Notes under the pieces: model-generated
Seen by the model: only the letters and a program-made list of their open reading frames with translations
Told to the model about the DNA's origin: nothing
Database searches by the model: none
NCBI GenBank assembly: GCA_045546175.1
Contig: JAZQCI010000096.1
Coordinates: forward strand, 1-13,602
Length of the DNA stretch: 13,602 nt
Direction: 5' to 3'
DNA from: CAG-791 sp045546175
Lineage (GTDB): Bacteria > Bacillota > Clostridia > Lachnospirales > Lachnospiraceae
Made by a program: the position numbers and the translations under genes
Shown here: positions 5,419 to 12,229 of the stretch, piece after piece
Position numbering within the stretch: position 1 is the first letter of the stretch
Layout: every line of letters starts with the position of its first letter

Positions 5419-7041
5419 ATGATCGATAAGATAAAAAAACTGCGCAGCAATATGGCGTTCAATATTACGGCGGTGATTATGCTGCTTTTGATTGCTTTCG
5501 GAACTTTTGTATGCGTGGCCGGTATCTGGAAGTTTTCGAGTGCCTTCGACGACGAATATTCCAACACAACCTATCATATTGCGGATACGGCGGCTTCGCT
5601 GGTGAACGGCGATCATATCAAGGACTACCTGGCCGGGCAGCAGGAAGAAGAATATAACAGGACCAAGAGGATCCTCAATGCCTACTGCACCAGGATGAGC
5701 GTCTCCCTTGTCTATGTAATTGATGTGGATCAGAGCGATTACGGGAGATTTGTCTCCGTCTTTAATGCCGTAGACAATACGGTAGATGATTCCAATTACA
5801 AAGAGTGGGAGAGGGGGTACCAGCGCGAGACCACAAACGAGAATTATCGGAGTGCCTATAAAGACATTTATGAAGGAGAGACGCCCTATGAGATCATATA
5901 CCGGTTCAATCCCGGTCCCGGCCTGCACCAGCACATTACAATGATCGTTCCCGTCAAAAATTCCGAGGGCGGCGTGGCAGCTCTTCTGTGCGTGCAGCGC
6001 CCGATCAGCGAGCTGGCGTCCGCAATAGGAAGTTTTGTGACTTATATCGTCATTGCCGCGCTGATCCTGTCCGTGATCGTGGTGCAGTTTCTGGCTCGCT
6101 TTTTGAAAAAGTGGGTGGTTGGGCCGATCCGGACGATCTCCAATGAGGCGACCCGTTTTGCCAGAGAGAACACCAAAGGCGAGGAGCTCGGGGACGTCAG
6201 CAAATATGAGGAAATTTACAATCTCTCGCGGTCCATCGACAAGATGGAAACGGATATGGTCAAATACGTGGACAACCTGACGCTGGTCACCGCGGAGCGG
6301 GAGAGAATCGGAACGGAGCTGTCTTTTGCCAAGCAGATCCAGTACAGCTCACTGCCGACCAAGTTCCCGGCCTTTCCGGACAGGGGAGAATTTGACGTCT
6401 ACGCCTACATGAGACCCGCCAAAGAAGTGGGAGGCGACTTCTATAACTTCATACTGGTGGACAATGACCATCTGGCCATGTGGATCGGCGACGTGTCGGA
6501 CAAGGGCGTTCCGGCGGCGCTGTTCATGATGGCGATCAACATCATGATCAGCCTTCGGACAAGCATTGGGGGGACGCCGGCGCAGATCATGGCGTATGTA
6601 AATGACAGAGTATGCGAGCACAACGGCGAGAACCTGTTTGTCACGATCTGGCTGGGAATCCTTGAGCTCTCGACGGGAAAACTCACCTTTGTCAATGCAG
6701 GCCACGAAGACCCGGCTGTCTGTCACAAGGGCGGCGAGTTCGAACTTTACAAGACCAGGCACAATATCGCAGTGGGTATACAGCCGAGGATGGTCTACAA
6801 GGATTTTGAACTGCAGCTCGGAAAGGGTGACAAAATATTCATTTACACGGATGGCGTGCCCGAGGCCACGGATCCGTATGACAAGCTTTTCTCGACAGAC
6901 AGGATGACGCAGGCCCTGAATGAGTGCAGGGACGGCTCGCCCCAGGAACTTCTTGAGAATATAAATAAAAGGGTAAAGGAATTTGTGGGTGACAGAACGC
7001 AGTTCGATGACCTGACCATGCTGGGGCTGGAGCTGAAGTGA
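5419..7041 (+). CDS. Membrane PP2C-type phosphatase: sensor, HAMP, SpoIIE domain
   Basis: A 540-residue protein. Transmembrane segment 1 (about 13-37) and segment 2 (about 204-228) bracket an extracytoplasmic sensor domain of roughly 165 residues. A HAMP domain (about 228-285, with VGPI at 234-237) and a short helix lead into a SpoIIE/RsbU-type phosphatase domain (about 300-540). Metal-binding acidic residues are in place: GGDFY (Asp340), GDVSDKG (Asp358), YTDGVPEA (Asp478) and DDLTM (Asp530/531). The family removes phosphate from Ser/Thr of anti-anti-sigma (STAS) proteins in partner-switching pathways, so an outside signal would control a sigma factor or similar target. No STAS or anti-sigma gene is adjacent, so the partner is unknown. 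AGGAGG lies 12 bases upstream of the ATG, with a nearer TAAGG. Confidence 0.9.
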   Translation: MIDKIKKLRSNMAFNITAVIMLLLIAFGTFVCVAGIWKFSSAFDDEYSNTTYHIADTAASLVNGDHIKDYLAGQQEEEYNRTKRILNAYCTRMSVSLVYVIDVDQSDYGRFVSVFNAVDNTVDDSNYKEWERGYQRETTNENYRSAYKDIYEGETPYEIIYRFNPGPGLHQHITMIVPVKNSEGGVAALLCVQRPISELASAIGSFVTYIVIAALILSVIVVQFLARFLKKWVVGPIRTISNEATRFARENTKGEELGDVSKYEEIYNLSRSIDKMETDMVKYVDNLTLVTAERERIGTELSFAKQIQYSSLPTKFPAFPDRGEFDVYAYMRPAKEVGGDFYNFILVDNDHLAMWIGDVSDKGVPAALFMMAINIMISLRTSIGGTPAQIMAYVNDRVCEHNGENLFVTIWLGILELSTGKLTFVNAGHEDPAVCHKGGEFELYKTRHNIAVGIQPRMVYKDFELQLGKGDKIFIYTDGVPEATDPYDKLFSTDRMTQALNECRDGSPQELLENINKRVKEFVGDRTQFDDLTMLGLELK

Positions 7042-7086
7042 GCAGAGCGGATCGTGCCGCGGCTGGTGATGGGCACAGGGGAAGAG

Positions 7087-7112
7087 AAGCGGATAGATAA
7101 TATCCGCTTTTT
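7087..7112 (+). terminator. Intrinsic terminator after the phosphatase gene
   Basis: AAGCGGATA (7087-7095) pairs perfectly with TATCCGCTT (7101-7109) around a five-base loop and runs into T (7108-7112). It lies 46 bases past the stop codon. Confidence 0.85.
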
Positions 7113-7131
7113 CCTTATCGGGGAGGTTACC

Positions 7132-7197
7132 ATGAAAAGTTCTGCAGCAGAAAGACTTACAGCAGTATTGCTCTCAATCTTTTTTCTGGAGATTTAG
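7132..7197 (+). CDS. Possible 21-residue peptide, or start of a decayed gene
   Basis: An ATG with a good ribosome binding site (GGGAGG, 7121-7126) opens a frame for MKSSAAERLTAVLLSIFFLEI, ending at TAG 7195-7197. The peptide is hydrophobic at its C-terminal half. The same frame, after further stops, is open again and coding-like from about 7235 to a TAA at 7372-7374, so this may be the first exon-like remnant of a gene broken by several stop codons. A genuine small membrane peptide is the alternative. It lies between a terminator and the promoter of the next operon. I recognise no family. Confidence 0.3.
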   Translation: MKSSAAERLTAVLLSIFFLEI

Positions 7198-7218
7198 AGC
7201 CCGTAAAGGCACAAGGTG

Positions 7219-7268
7219 GACAATTGTCAAAGTTAGGATTTACAAACCAACGGCACGTTGCCTATACT
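7219..7268 (+). promoter_or_regulatory. Promoter and possible operator of the Fe-S assembly operon
   Basis: TTTACA (7239-7244), an 18-base spacer and TATACT (7263-7268) form a good housekeeping-type promoter about 135 bases ahead of the ATPase gene. Ten bases upstream of the -35 box is the perfect 10-bp palindrome GACAATTGTC (7219-7228), which may bind a regulator. Which regulator is unknown. Confidence 0.5.
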
Positions 7269-7404
7269 TGAATATGCGGCTGAAGTCAGTGCACCGGGGA
7301 GCAGCGGGAAGCTGCGGATCGTCCCGGACAGCAAGGCGCCGCAACAGAATGAACTGATAATATACTACAACTAACAGTAGACATGCAGCGAAGGAGACCA
7401 CAGA

Positions 7405-8223
7405 ATGCTGGAACTGAAAAATATTCGTTTTGACGTCCGGGAAGGGGCAGAAGACATCGGCATCATCCGCGACGTCAGTTTCACGATTCCGGACAACAAG
7501 TTCGTTGTCGTCACCGGCCCCAACGGCGGCGGCAAATCCACACTGGCGAGACTGATCGCCGGCATTGAGAAACCTACCGAGGGCAGGATCCTGCTCGACG
7601 GCGAAGATATCACAGATAAGTCGATCACGGACCGCGCGCGCATGGGCATTTCCTATGCCATGCAGCAGCCTGTCCGCTTCAAGGGCATCCAGGTCCTGGA
7701 CCTTTTGCGCCTTGCCTCCGGAAAGGGCACCAGAGTGACGGTCGCCGAGGCCTGCCAGTACCTTTCCAGAGTCGGCCTGTGCGCCAAGGATTACATCATG
7801 CGCGAGGTGAATGCGAGCCTTTCCGGCGGCGAGCTCAAGAGAATTGAGATCGCGACGGTCCTTGCCCGCGGCACCAAGCTCTCCGTCTTCGACGAGCCGG
7901 AGGCCGGCATTGACCTGTGGAGCTTCCAGAACCTGATCGAGGTCTTCGAGCAGATGAGAGATTCCATCAAGGACAGCTCTATTTTGATCATTTCCCACCA
8001 GGAGAGGATCCTGGAGATCGCGGACGAGATCATCGTCGTCGCGGACGGAAAGATCGACCGTATGGGACCGCGCGAGGAAATCCTGCCGTCCCTGATCGGA
8101 ACGACTTCCGCGGTGGGCGTCTGTGTACCGCTGGGCGGCAAGCCCGCCGCAGTGCCGCAGGTTCCCAGGGATGAGAATGGCAATCCCATTCCCAAAAGTC
8201 AGGCGAAAGGAGGAGAAATCTGA
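7405..8223 (+). CDS. sufC: SufC-type (SmsC) ABC ATPase for iron-sulfur cluster assembly
   Basis: A 272-residue soluble ABC ATPase. Walker A is GPNGGGKST (38-46), the Q-loop is around Gln87-Gln88, the signature is LSGGELKR (139-146), Walker B ends in Asp163-Glu164 within VFDEPEAGIDLW, and the switch His is His198. The signature followed by KRIEIA and the DEPEAGID D-loop match SufC rather than a transporter ATPase. SufC works with SufB/SufD scaffold subunits to drive the movements needed to assemble Fe-S clusters. The next gene is such a scaffold, overlapping by one base (TGATG), so the two are co-translated. A C-terminal extension (about 240-272), rich in Pro, Gly and Lys, is longer than in E. 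coli SufC. The start follows AAGGAG (7391-7396). Confidence 0.9.
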   Translation: MLELKNIRFDVREGAEDIGIIRDVSFTIPDNKFVVVTGPNGGGKSTLARLIAGIEKPTEGRILLDGEDITDKSITDRARMGISYAMQQPVRFKGIQVLDLLRLASGKGTRVTVAEACQYLSRVGLCAKDYIMREVNASLSGGELKRIEIATVLARGTKLSVFDEPEAGIDLWSFQNLIEVFEQMRDSIKDSSILIISHQERILEIADEIIVVADGKIDRMGPREEILPSLIGTTSAVGVCVPLGGKPAAVPQVPRDENGNPIPKSQAKGGEI

Positions 8224-9155
8224 TGGAATTTAAGAAAATGGACGAGATCCAGAAGAGGATCCTCATGGAAGTGGCCGGTCTGCACACGGTTCCGGAGGGA
8301 GCCTTCAATATCCGAAGCGACGGACAGCTGGCCGGGCGCGCCAGTTCCGCCAATATCGAGATCGTCTCCAAGGAGGACGGAAGCGGTATTGATATTCACA
8401 TCAAGCCCGGCACGAAGAACGAGAGCGTGCATATCCCCGTCATCATGAGCAAGAGCGGCCTGCACGATGTTGTCTACAACGACTTCTATGTGGGCGAGGA
8501 CTGCGACGTGGTCATCGTCGCCGGCTGCGGCATCAGCAACTGCGGCGGCATGGACTCCGAGCATGACGGCATTCACCGCTTCTATGTGGGAAAGAACTCC
8601 AATGTCAAGTACGTAGAGAAGCACTACGGCGAAGGCGACGGCACCGGCAAGAGAATTCTCAATCCGGTCACGGAAGTCTACATGGAAGAAGGCAGCCACG
8701 TGGAGATGGAGATGGTCCAGATCAAGGGCGGCGACTCCACAGACAGAAGCACGGTTGCCAAAGTAGCGGCCGGCGCGAGCCTTGTCGTCATGGAGAGACT
8801 GATGACCCACGGCGAGCAGTACGCCGCAAGCGCTTATCTGGTCGACCTGGACGGCGACGGATCCAGCGCGGACATCGTATCCCGGTCCGTGGCCAGGGAC
8901 AAGTCCTACCAGAAGCTGGATCTTCGCGTAAACGGCAACGCAGCCTGCAGCGGACACACGGAGTGCGACTCCATCATCATGGATGAGGGAAGGATCCTGG
9001 CGGTCCCGCAGCTGGAAGCCAACTGCACGGACTCCGCGCTGATCCACGAGGCGGCTATCGGCAAGATCGCGGGCGATCAGCTGATCAAGCTCATGACGCT
9101 GGGCCTGGCCGAGGCGGAAGCCGAGGAGCAGATCGTCAACGGATTTTTGAAATAA
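8223..9155 (+). CDS. sufB: SufB/SufD-family (SmsB-type) Fe-S cluster scaffold protein
   Basis: A 310-residue protein, much shorter than E. coli SufB (about 495) because the long N-terminal region is missing. The core is the right-handed beta-helix of the family. The C-terminal part carries its hallmarks: CSGHTECDS with Cys242 and Cys248, the HEAAIGKI segment with His275-Glu276, and the helical end leading to VNGFL. Cys248 and Glu276 line up with the SufB cysteine and glutamate known to be needed for cluster assembly. Further cysteines are at 94, 102, 107 and 268. With the ATPase alone upstream and no SufS, SufU or second SufB/D gene alongside, this fits the minimal SUF-like (SMS) system reported in archaea and anaerobic bacteria. 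AGGAGAA precedes the start. Confidence 0.88.
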   Translation: MEFKKMDEIQKRILMEVAGLHTVPEGAFNIRSDGQLAGRASSANIEIVSKEDGSGIDIHIKPGTKNESVHIPVIMSKSGLHDVVYNDFYVGEDCDVVIVAGCGISNCGGMDSEHDGIHRFYVGKNSNVKYVEKHYGEGDGTGKRILNPVTEVYMEEGSHVEMEMVQIKGGDSTDRSTVAKVAAGASLVVMERLMTHGEQYAASAYLVDLDGDGSSADIVSRSVARDKSYQKLDLRVNGNAACSGHTECDSIIMDEGRILAVPQLEANCTDSALIHEAAIGKIAGDQLIKLMTLGLAEAEAEEQIVNGFLK

Positions 9156-9176
9156 CACGGAAGAATAATGAAAAAG

Positions 9177-9210
9177 ATTCCGAACGGCCGAGGCTGTTCG
9201 GAATTTTTTT
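9177..9210 (+). terminator. Intrinsic terminator of the Fe-S operon
   Basis: ATTCCGAAC (9177-9185) pairs perfectly with GTTCGGAAT (9196-9204), with extra weak pairing in the loop, followed by seven or more T. It lies 22 bases past the scaffold stop codon. Confidence 0.9.
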
Positions 9211-9248
9211 CGTCATTTTTCGGAATTGCTGAATATTTTTTGAAAAAA

Positions 9249-9278
9249 GTTTAGAATTGGACGTAAATACGATATCCT
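9249..9278 (+). promoter_or_regulatory. Putative promoter of the two-component operon
   Basis: TTTAGA (9250-9255), 17 bases and TATCCT (9273-9278) form a weak promoter, each hexamer matching consensus at four positions. The surrounding GTTTAGAATT (9249-9258) differs by one base from GTTTACAATT at the -35 region of the downstream membrane-protein gene (11527-11536), suggesting shared control by the encoded response regulator. Confidence 0.35.
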
Positions 9279-9316
9279 TTTATTGTAGCGAAAACGTTCG
9301 GAGCAACGGAGAACAG

Positions 9317-10810
9317 ATGACGATACAAAAGAGATTAATGATCAGCAACTTTGCGGCCAATATGATCACTGCGCTTATGATCTTTATAGTAAGTGTGGCA
9401 TATGTATTTTTTTTCAGCGAGGCGACGTTCAATAAGGGCAGCGGATCGGCGGGGGGCATTGAAAGACTGACAAAGAGGACGAATATTCTGTATATCTTTG
9501 AGGAAGAGATTTCCGAGATGAAATGGCAGGCAGTCCTGCCGGAGGGCGGTAAGGAAACGGAGATCACGCTGCTGCCCGAGGCACAGAGAATCGAGGAACT
9601 TGAGGCCCTCGGATATCATATTCAGGTCAGGTCTCCCTATGGGATTTCTTTTACCAATATGGAGCCGGCGGACGAAGGAATGCTCGCACGAACCGGAGAT
9701 GTAACGGAGAACTTCTCCTATGTGACAGACAAGGAGCTTGTTGTCGGGGAGAAAATCCGTTATGCGGACAGGGATTATTATGTGACGGCTGTCTACAACG
9801 AGGACCGGGTGGACGCCGGCGTGAAAAGATCGATGACGCCGCTGTATTTGGTGCCTGTGGGAATCGGAATCGGATTCTTTCTGATCACCGTAGTCTGTAT
9901 CGCTATTGTCTCGTCAGCCTTTTCACGCATGATCACAAGGACGGTCCTGGTTCCGCTGCGGCAGCTGAAAAAGGGAGCCAAGCTGGTCGCGGAAGGGAAT
10001 CTGAACTACCGGATCTCTTACAATAAACGCGATGAATACGGAGAGGTGTGCGAAGAATTTGATCTCATGCGCCGGCAGCTCAAGGAAGCGTTCACCAGGC
10101 AGAAACGGGATGAACAGCAGCAGAGGGAATTGCTCAGAGGTATCACACACGACCTGCGGTCCCCTCTGACATCCATTAAGGGATATGCGATGGGGATCAA
10201 GGACGGGATCGCAAACACGCCGGAGAAGAGAACAAGGTATTGCGACGCTATTTTGACACGGGCGGAGGACCTGGAGAGACTGACCGGGAGCCTGTCGATC
10301 TTCCTGAAAATGGACGCCGAAAGCGGCTTTTTGCATCCGGAAAAAGTAAATCTGGATGAGTATATCCGGCAGTTCCTCGCAGAAAAAGAGGCCTGGCTCA
10401 CGGACAGAAAGGTGGAGGTCCTCTACAGGACGCAGGACCCGAATGCGGAGGCGGAGCTGGACATTCGGGAGATGCAGAGGGTGTTCATGAATCTTCTGGA
10501 GAACACGGTGCGATACCGCACCTCGGATCGCTCCAAAGTGGAAATCGAGGTCCGCCGGAATCCGCAGGGCGTGGAAATCCTGTTCTCTGACGACGGGCCC
10601 GGAGTGGGCGAGGAACACCTGGAGCACCTTTTCGAATCATTTTACAGGGCGGACCAATCGAGAACGACGCCGGAAAAGGGCAGCGGAATCGGGCTGGCGA
10701 TCGTCAGGAGGATCATAGAGGGACAGGGCGGACAGGTCGAGGCATCATCGGACGGCGGGCTCTGCATCACCATGGCGCTGCCGGCAGCGAGGAGGGAAGA
10801 GAAGGCATGA
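9317..10810 (+). CDS. Membrane sensor histidine kinase
   Basis: A 497-residue kinase when started at the ATG at 9317, which has GGAG upstream; a TTG at 9257 would add 20 residues without membrane or domain value. Positions from the 9317 start: transmembrane segment 1 about 15-33; an extracytoplasmic domain of about 140 residues; transmembrane segment 2 about 177-200; HAMP about 202-255; the HisKA H-box with phospho-acceptor His278 in ITHDLRSPLTS; and the ATPase domain with NLLEN (392-396), DDGPGVG (425-431) and GSGIGL (455-460). All catalytic boxes are intact. It should phosphorylate the response regulator encoded by the next gene, which overlaps it by four bases (ATGA). The signal sensed is not evident. 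Confidence 0.92.
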   Translation: MTIQKRLMISNFAANMITALMIFIVSVAYVFFFSEATFNKGSGSAGGIERLTKRTNILYIFEEEISEMKWQAVLPEGGKETEITLLPEAQRIEELEALGYHIQVRSPYGISFTNMEPADEGMLARTGDVTENFSYVTDKELVVGEKIRYADRDYYVTAVYNEDRVDAGVKRSMTPLYLVPVGIGIGFFLITVVCIAIVSSAFSRMITRTVLVPLRQLKKGAKLVAEGNLNYRISYNKRDEYGEVCEEFDLMRRQLKEAFTRQKRDEQQQRELLRGITHDLRSPLTSIKGYAMGIKDGIANTPEKRTRYCDAILTRAEDLERLTGSLSIFLKMDAESGFLHPEKVNLDEYIRQFLAEKEAWLTDRKVEVLYRTQDPNAEAELDIREMQRVFMNLLENTVRYRTSDRSKVEIEVRRNPQGVEILFSDDGPGVGEEHLEHLFESFYRADQSRTTPEKGSGIGLAIVRRIIEGQGGQVEASSDGGLCITMALPAARREEKA

Positions 10811-11502
10811 GAAAAATACTGATCGTAGAGGATGACATTCTGGCGGCGGAGCTGGAGAGAGATTATCTGGAGGCGTCCGATTACGAGGTGGAACTGTGCG
10901 CCGACGGAGAGGAAGGATACAAAAAAGCGCTGAGCGGGGACTATGATCTGCTTCTTCTCGATATCATGCTCCCCGGAATGAGCGGGTTTGAGATCTGCCG
11001 CAGGATCCGGCGCGAGCAAAATATCCCCATTGTGATGGTCACGGCCAAGACGGAGGATGTGGACATGATCCGGGGACTGGGGCTGGGCGCGGACGACTAT
11101 ATCATGAAACCGTTCAATCCCGCCGAGCTGGTCGCCAGGGTCAAGGCGCATATACGCATTCATGAGACGCTTCTGGGACAGGGCGGCGAAGAGGACAGGG
11201 AGATCCGCCACAGGGATCTCGTGATCTCTGTGCCCTACCGGAGAGTTACGGTGCGCGGCAAAGAAGTCAATCTCAAGAACCGGGAATATGAGCTTTTGTA
11301 TTTTCTGGCCTCCCACCAGGGAATGGTCTTTTCCAGGGATACTCTTCTGGAGCGGATCTGGGGGCAGGATACGCCCGGCGACACCGCGACCGTCATGGTC
11401 CATATAGGACGGATCCGGGAAAAGATTGAGGAGAATCCCCAGAAGCCGGAGTATATCATCACGGTCTGGGGAGCCGGCTACAAATTTGCCGACAAACAGT
11501 GA
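10807..11502 (+). CDS. OmpR/PhoB-family response regulator
   Basis: A 231-residue regulator with a receiver domain (1-120) holding the acidic pair Asp9-Asp10, phospho-acceptor Asp52 (LLLDIMLPG), Thr79 and Lys101 (IMKPFNP). A linker (about 121-132) and a winged-helix DNA-binding domain (about 133-228) follow, ending in the typical WGAGYKF wing. It is a phosphorylation-controlled transcription factor paired with the kinase just upstream, whose stop codon overlaps this start. AGGAGGGAAG precedes the ATG. OmpR-type regulators bind direct repeats spaced by about one helical turn, and three GTTTA repeats with that spacing occur just downstream (11527-11552), making the next gene a likely target. 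Confidence 0.94.
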   Translation: MRKILIVEDDILAAELERDYLEASDYEVELCADGEEGYKKALSGDYDLLLLDIMLPGMSGFEICRRIRREQNIPIVMVTAKTEDVDMIRGLGLGADDYIMKPFNPAELVARVKAHIRIHETLLGQGGEEDREIRHRDLVISVPYRRVTVRGKEVNLKNREYELLYFLASHQGMVFSRDTLLERIWGQDTPGDTATVMVHIGRIREKIEENPQKPEYIITVWGAGYKFADKQ

Positions 11503-11526
11503 CGAAAGAATATCAATTTAAAAACA

Positions 11527-11556
11527 GTTTACAATTGTTTAGTTACAGTTTATGAT
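11527..11556 (+). promoter_or_regulatory. Promoter with three phased GTTTA repeats
   Basis: TTTACA (11528-11533), a 17-base spacer and TATGAT (11551-11556) make a near-consensus promoter about 75 bases ahead of the membrane-protein gene. GTTTA occurs at 11527, 11537 and 11548, that is at 10- and 11-base steps overlapping the -35 box and spacer, the layout of an OmpR/PhoB-family operator. Overlap with the core promoter suggests repression or close-contact activation. Confidence 0.55.
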
Positions 11557-11633
11557 TAGAATATTCGGAGAAGAGTCAGGGGGAATTCTTTTTCATACCA
11601 GAGAAAATAGCACAAGATGAGGGGAGAAAGAGA

Positions 11634-12059
11634 ATGAAAGGAAAGATCAGAGGAATTTCTCTGATTATGGCAGTTGCCGGGCTGCTTCTTGCCGCAGGCT
11701 CCATGACGATCTTTTCGGCGTGCCTGCCCAGAGCGGACGGAAGTTATATGGACTGTCATAACGCGCAGATCGCAGTCGCGGTGTGCGGCATTTGTCTGGC
11801 GCTTCTCTTTCTGGCCGCGGCCTTCGTGAGAAACAAGACGGCAAGACTCATTTTAGATGCTGCGGCATTGGCACTCTGTCCGGTTATATTTAAGATCCCG
11901 GGGACGCTTGTGCATATATGTCTTCTGAGCAATATGCACTGTCAGGTCAGGCTCAGGCCTTTTGCCAAGGGGGCTGCGATCTTCATCGCGCTGCTGACAA
12001 TATGGGATATTTTTCAAATAGTAAGGAATAAACCGGGATTCGGATCCGGGGAAGAATGA
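11634..12059 (+). CDS. Small four-helix membrane protein, DUF4418-like
   Basis: A 141-residue protein with about four membrane-spanning segments (roughly 8-28, 44-64, 70-88 and 108-128) and little else. Between segments are conserved-looking cysteines and histidines: Cys30, then a DGSYMDCH motif (Cys41-His42), Cys82, Cys95, and the MHCQ motif (His102-Cys103). This pattern resembles DUF4418 membrane proteins, whose function is unknown; the assignment is from memory and moderate. Its position right after the two-component genes, with its own promoter bearing phased repeats, suggests it is regulated by that system. GGGGAG precedes the ATG, and a strong terminator follows. Confidence 0.7.
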   Translation: MKGKIRGISLIMAVAGLLLAAGSMTIFSACLPRADGSYMDCHNAQIAVAVCGICLALLFLAAAFVRNKTARLILDAAALALCPVIFKIPGTLVHICLLSNMHCQVRLRPFAKGAAIFIALLTIWDIFQIVRNKPGFGSGEE

Positions 12060-12062
12060 GAT

Positions 12063-12093
12063 AAGGCTCGCGCGGAGGCGCGGGCCTTTTTTT
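12063..12093 (+). terminator. Intrinsic terminator after the DUF4418-like gene
   Basis: AAGGCTCGCGC (12063-12073) pairs with GCGCGGGCCTT (12078-12088), with one G-T pair and a GGAG loop, followed by a seven-T run (12087-12093). Confidence 0.9.
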
Positions 12094-12159
12094 CAGATAT
12101 GTGTAGAATTTTCAAACAACACCAAAGTATATTCAATGTTTTGAAAAAACTATCTTTCC

Positions 12160-12196
12160 TATAATGCTTATTGTAACAGGCGCGGAGTCACCGCGC
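12160..12196 (+). promoter_or_regulatory. mglB promoter -10 box and leader hairpin
   Basis: TATAAT (12160-12165) is a perfect -10 hexamer; the matching -35 is poor in the A-rich stretch upstream, which fits activator control or a non-canonical promoter. The transcript should begin near 12172. GCGCGG (12180-12185) then pairs perfectly with CCGCGC (12191-12196) around a five-base loop, placing a GC-rich hairpin within about ten bases of the 5' end of the message. Such hairpins can protect mRNA from decay; alternatively the inverted repeat is an operator. Confidence 0.5.
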
Positions 12197-12229
12197 GAAA
12201 CCTTTAACATTATTCGCAGGAGGATGAAT

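Noticed and set aside
5176..5934. 252-codon minus-strand frame
   Set aside because: It is antisense to the phosphatase sensor region and the terminator; no ribosome binding site or family features.
8199..9158. 319-codon minus-strand frame
   Set aside because: It exactly opposes the SufB/D-like gene; its length reflects GC-rich codon use on the sense strand.
9257..9316. 20-residue N-terminal extension of the histidine kinase from TTG
   Set aside because: It would overlap the likely promoter and adds no membrane or domain element; the ATG at 9317 has GGAG upstream.
12164..12229. N-terminal extension of the sugar-binding protein from ATG 12164 or 12224
   Set aside because: The 12164 ATG overlaps the -10 box, and the 12224 ATG abuts the AGGAGG; only 12230 has proper spacing and gives a normal lipoprotein signal peptide.
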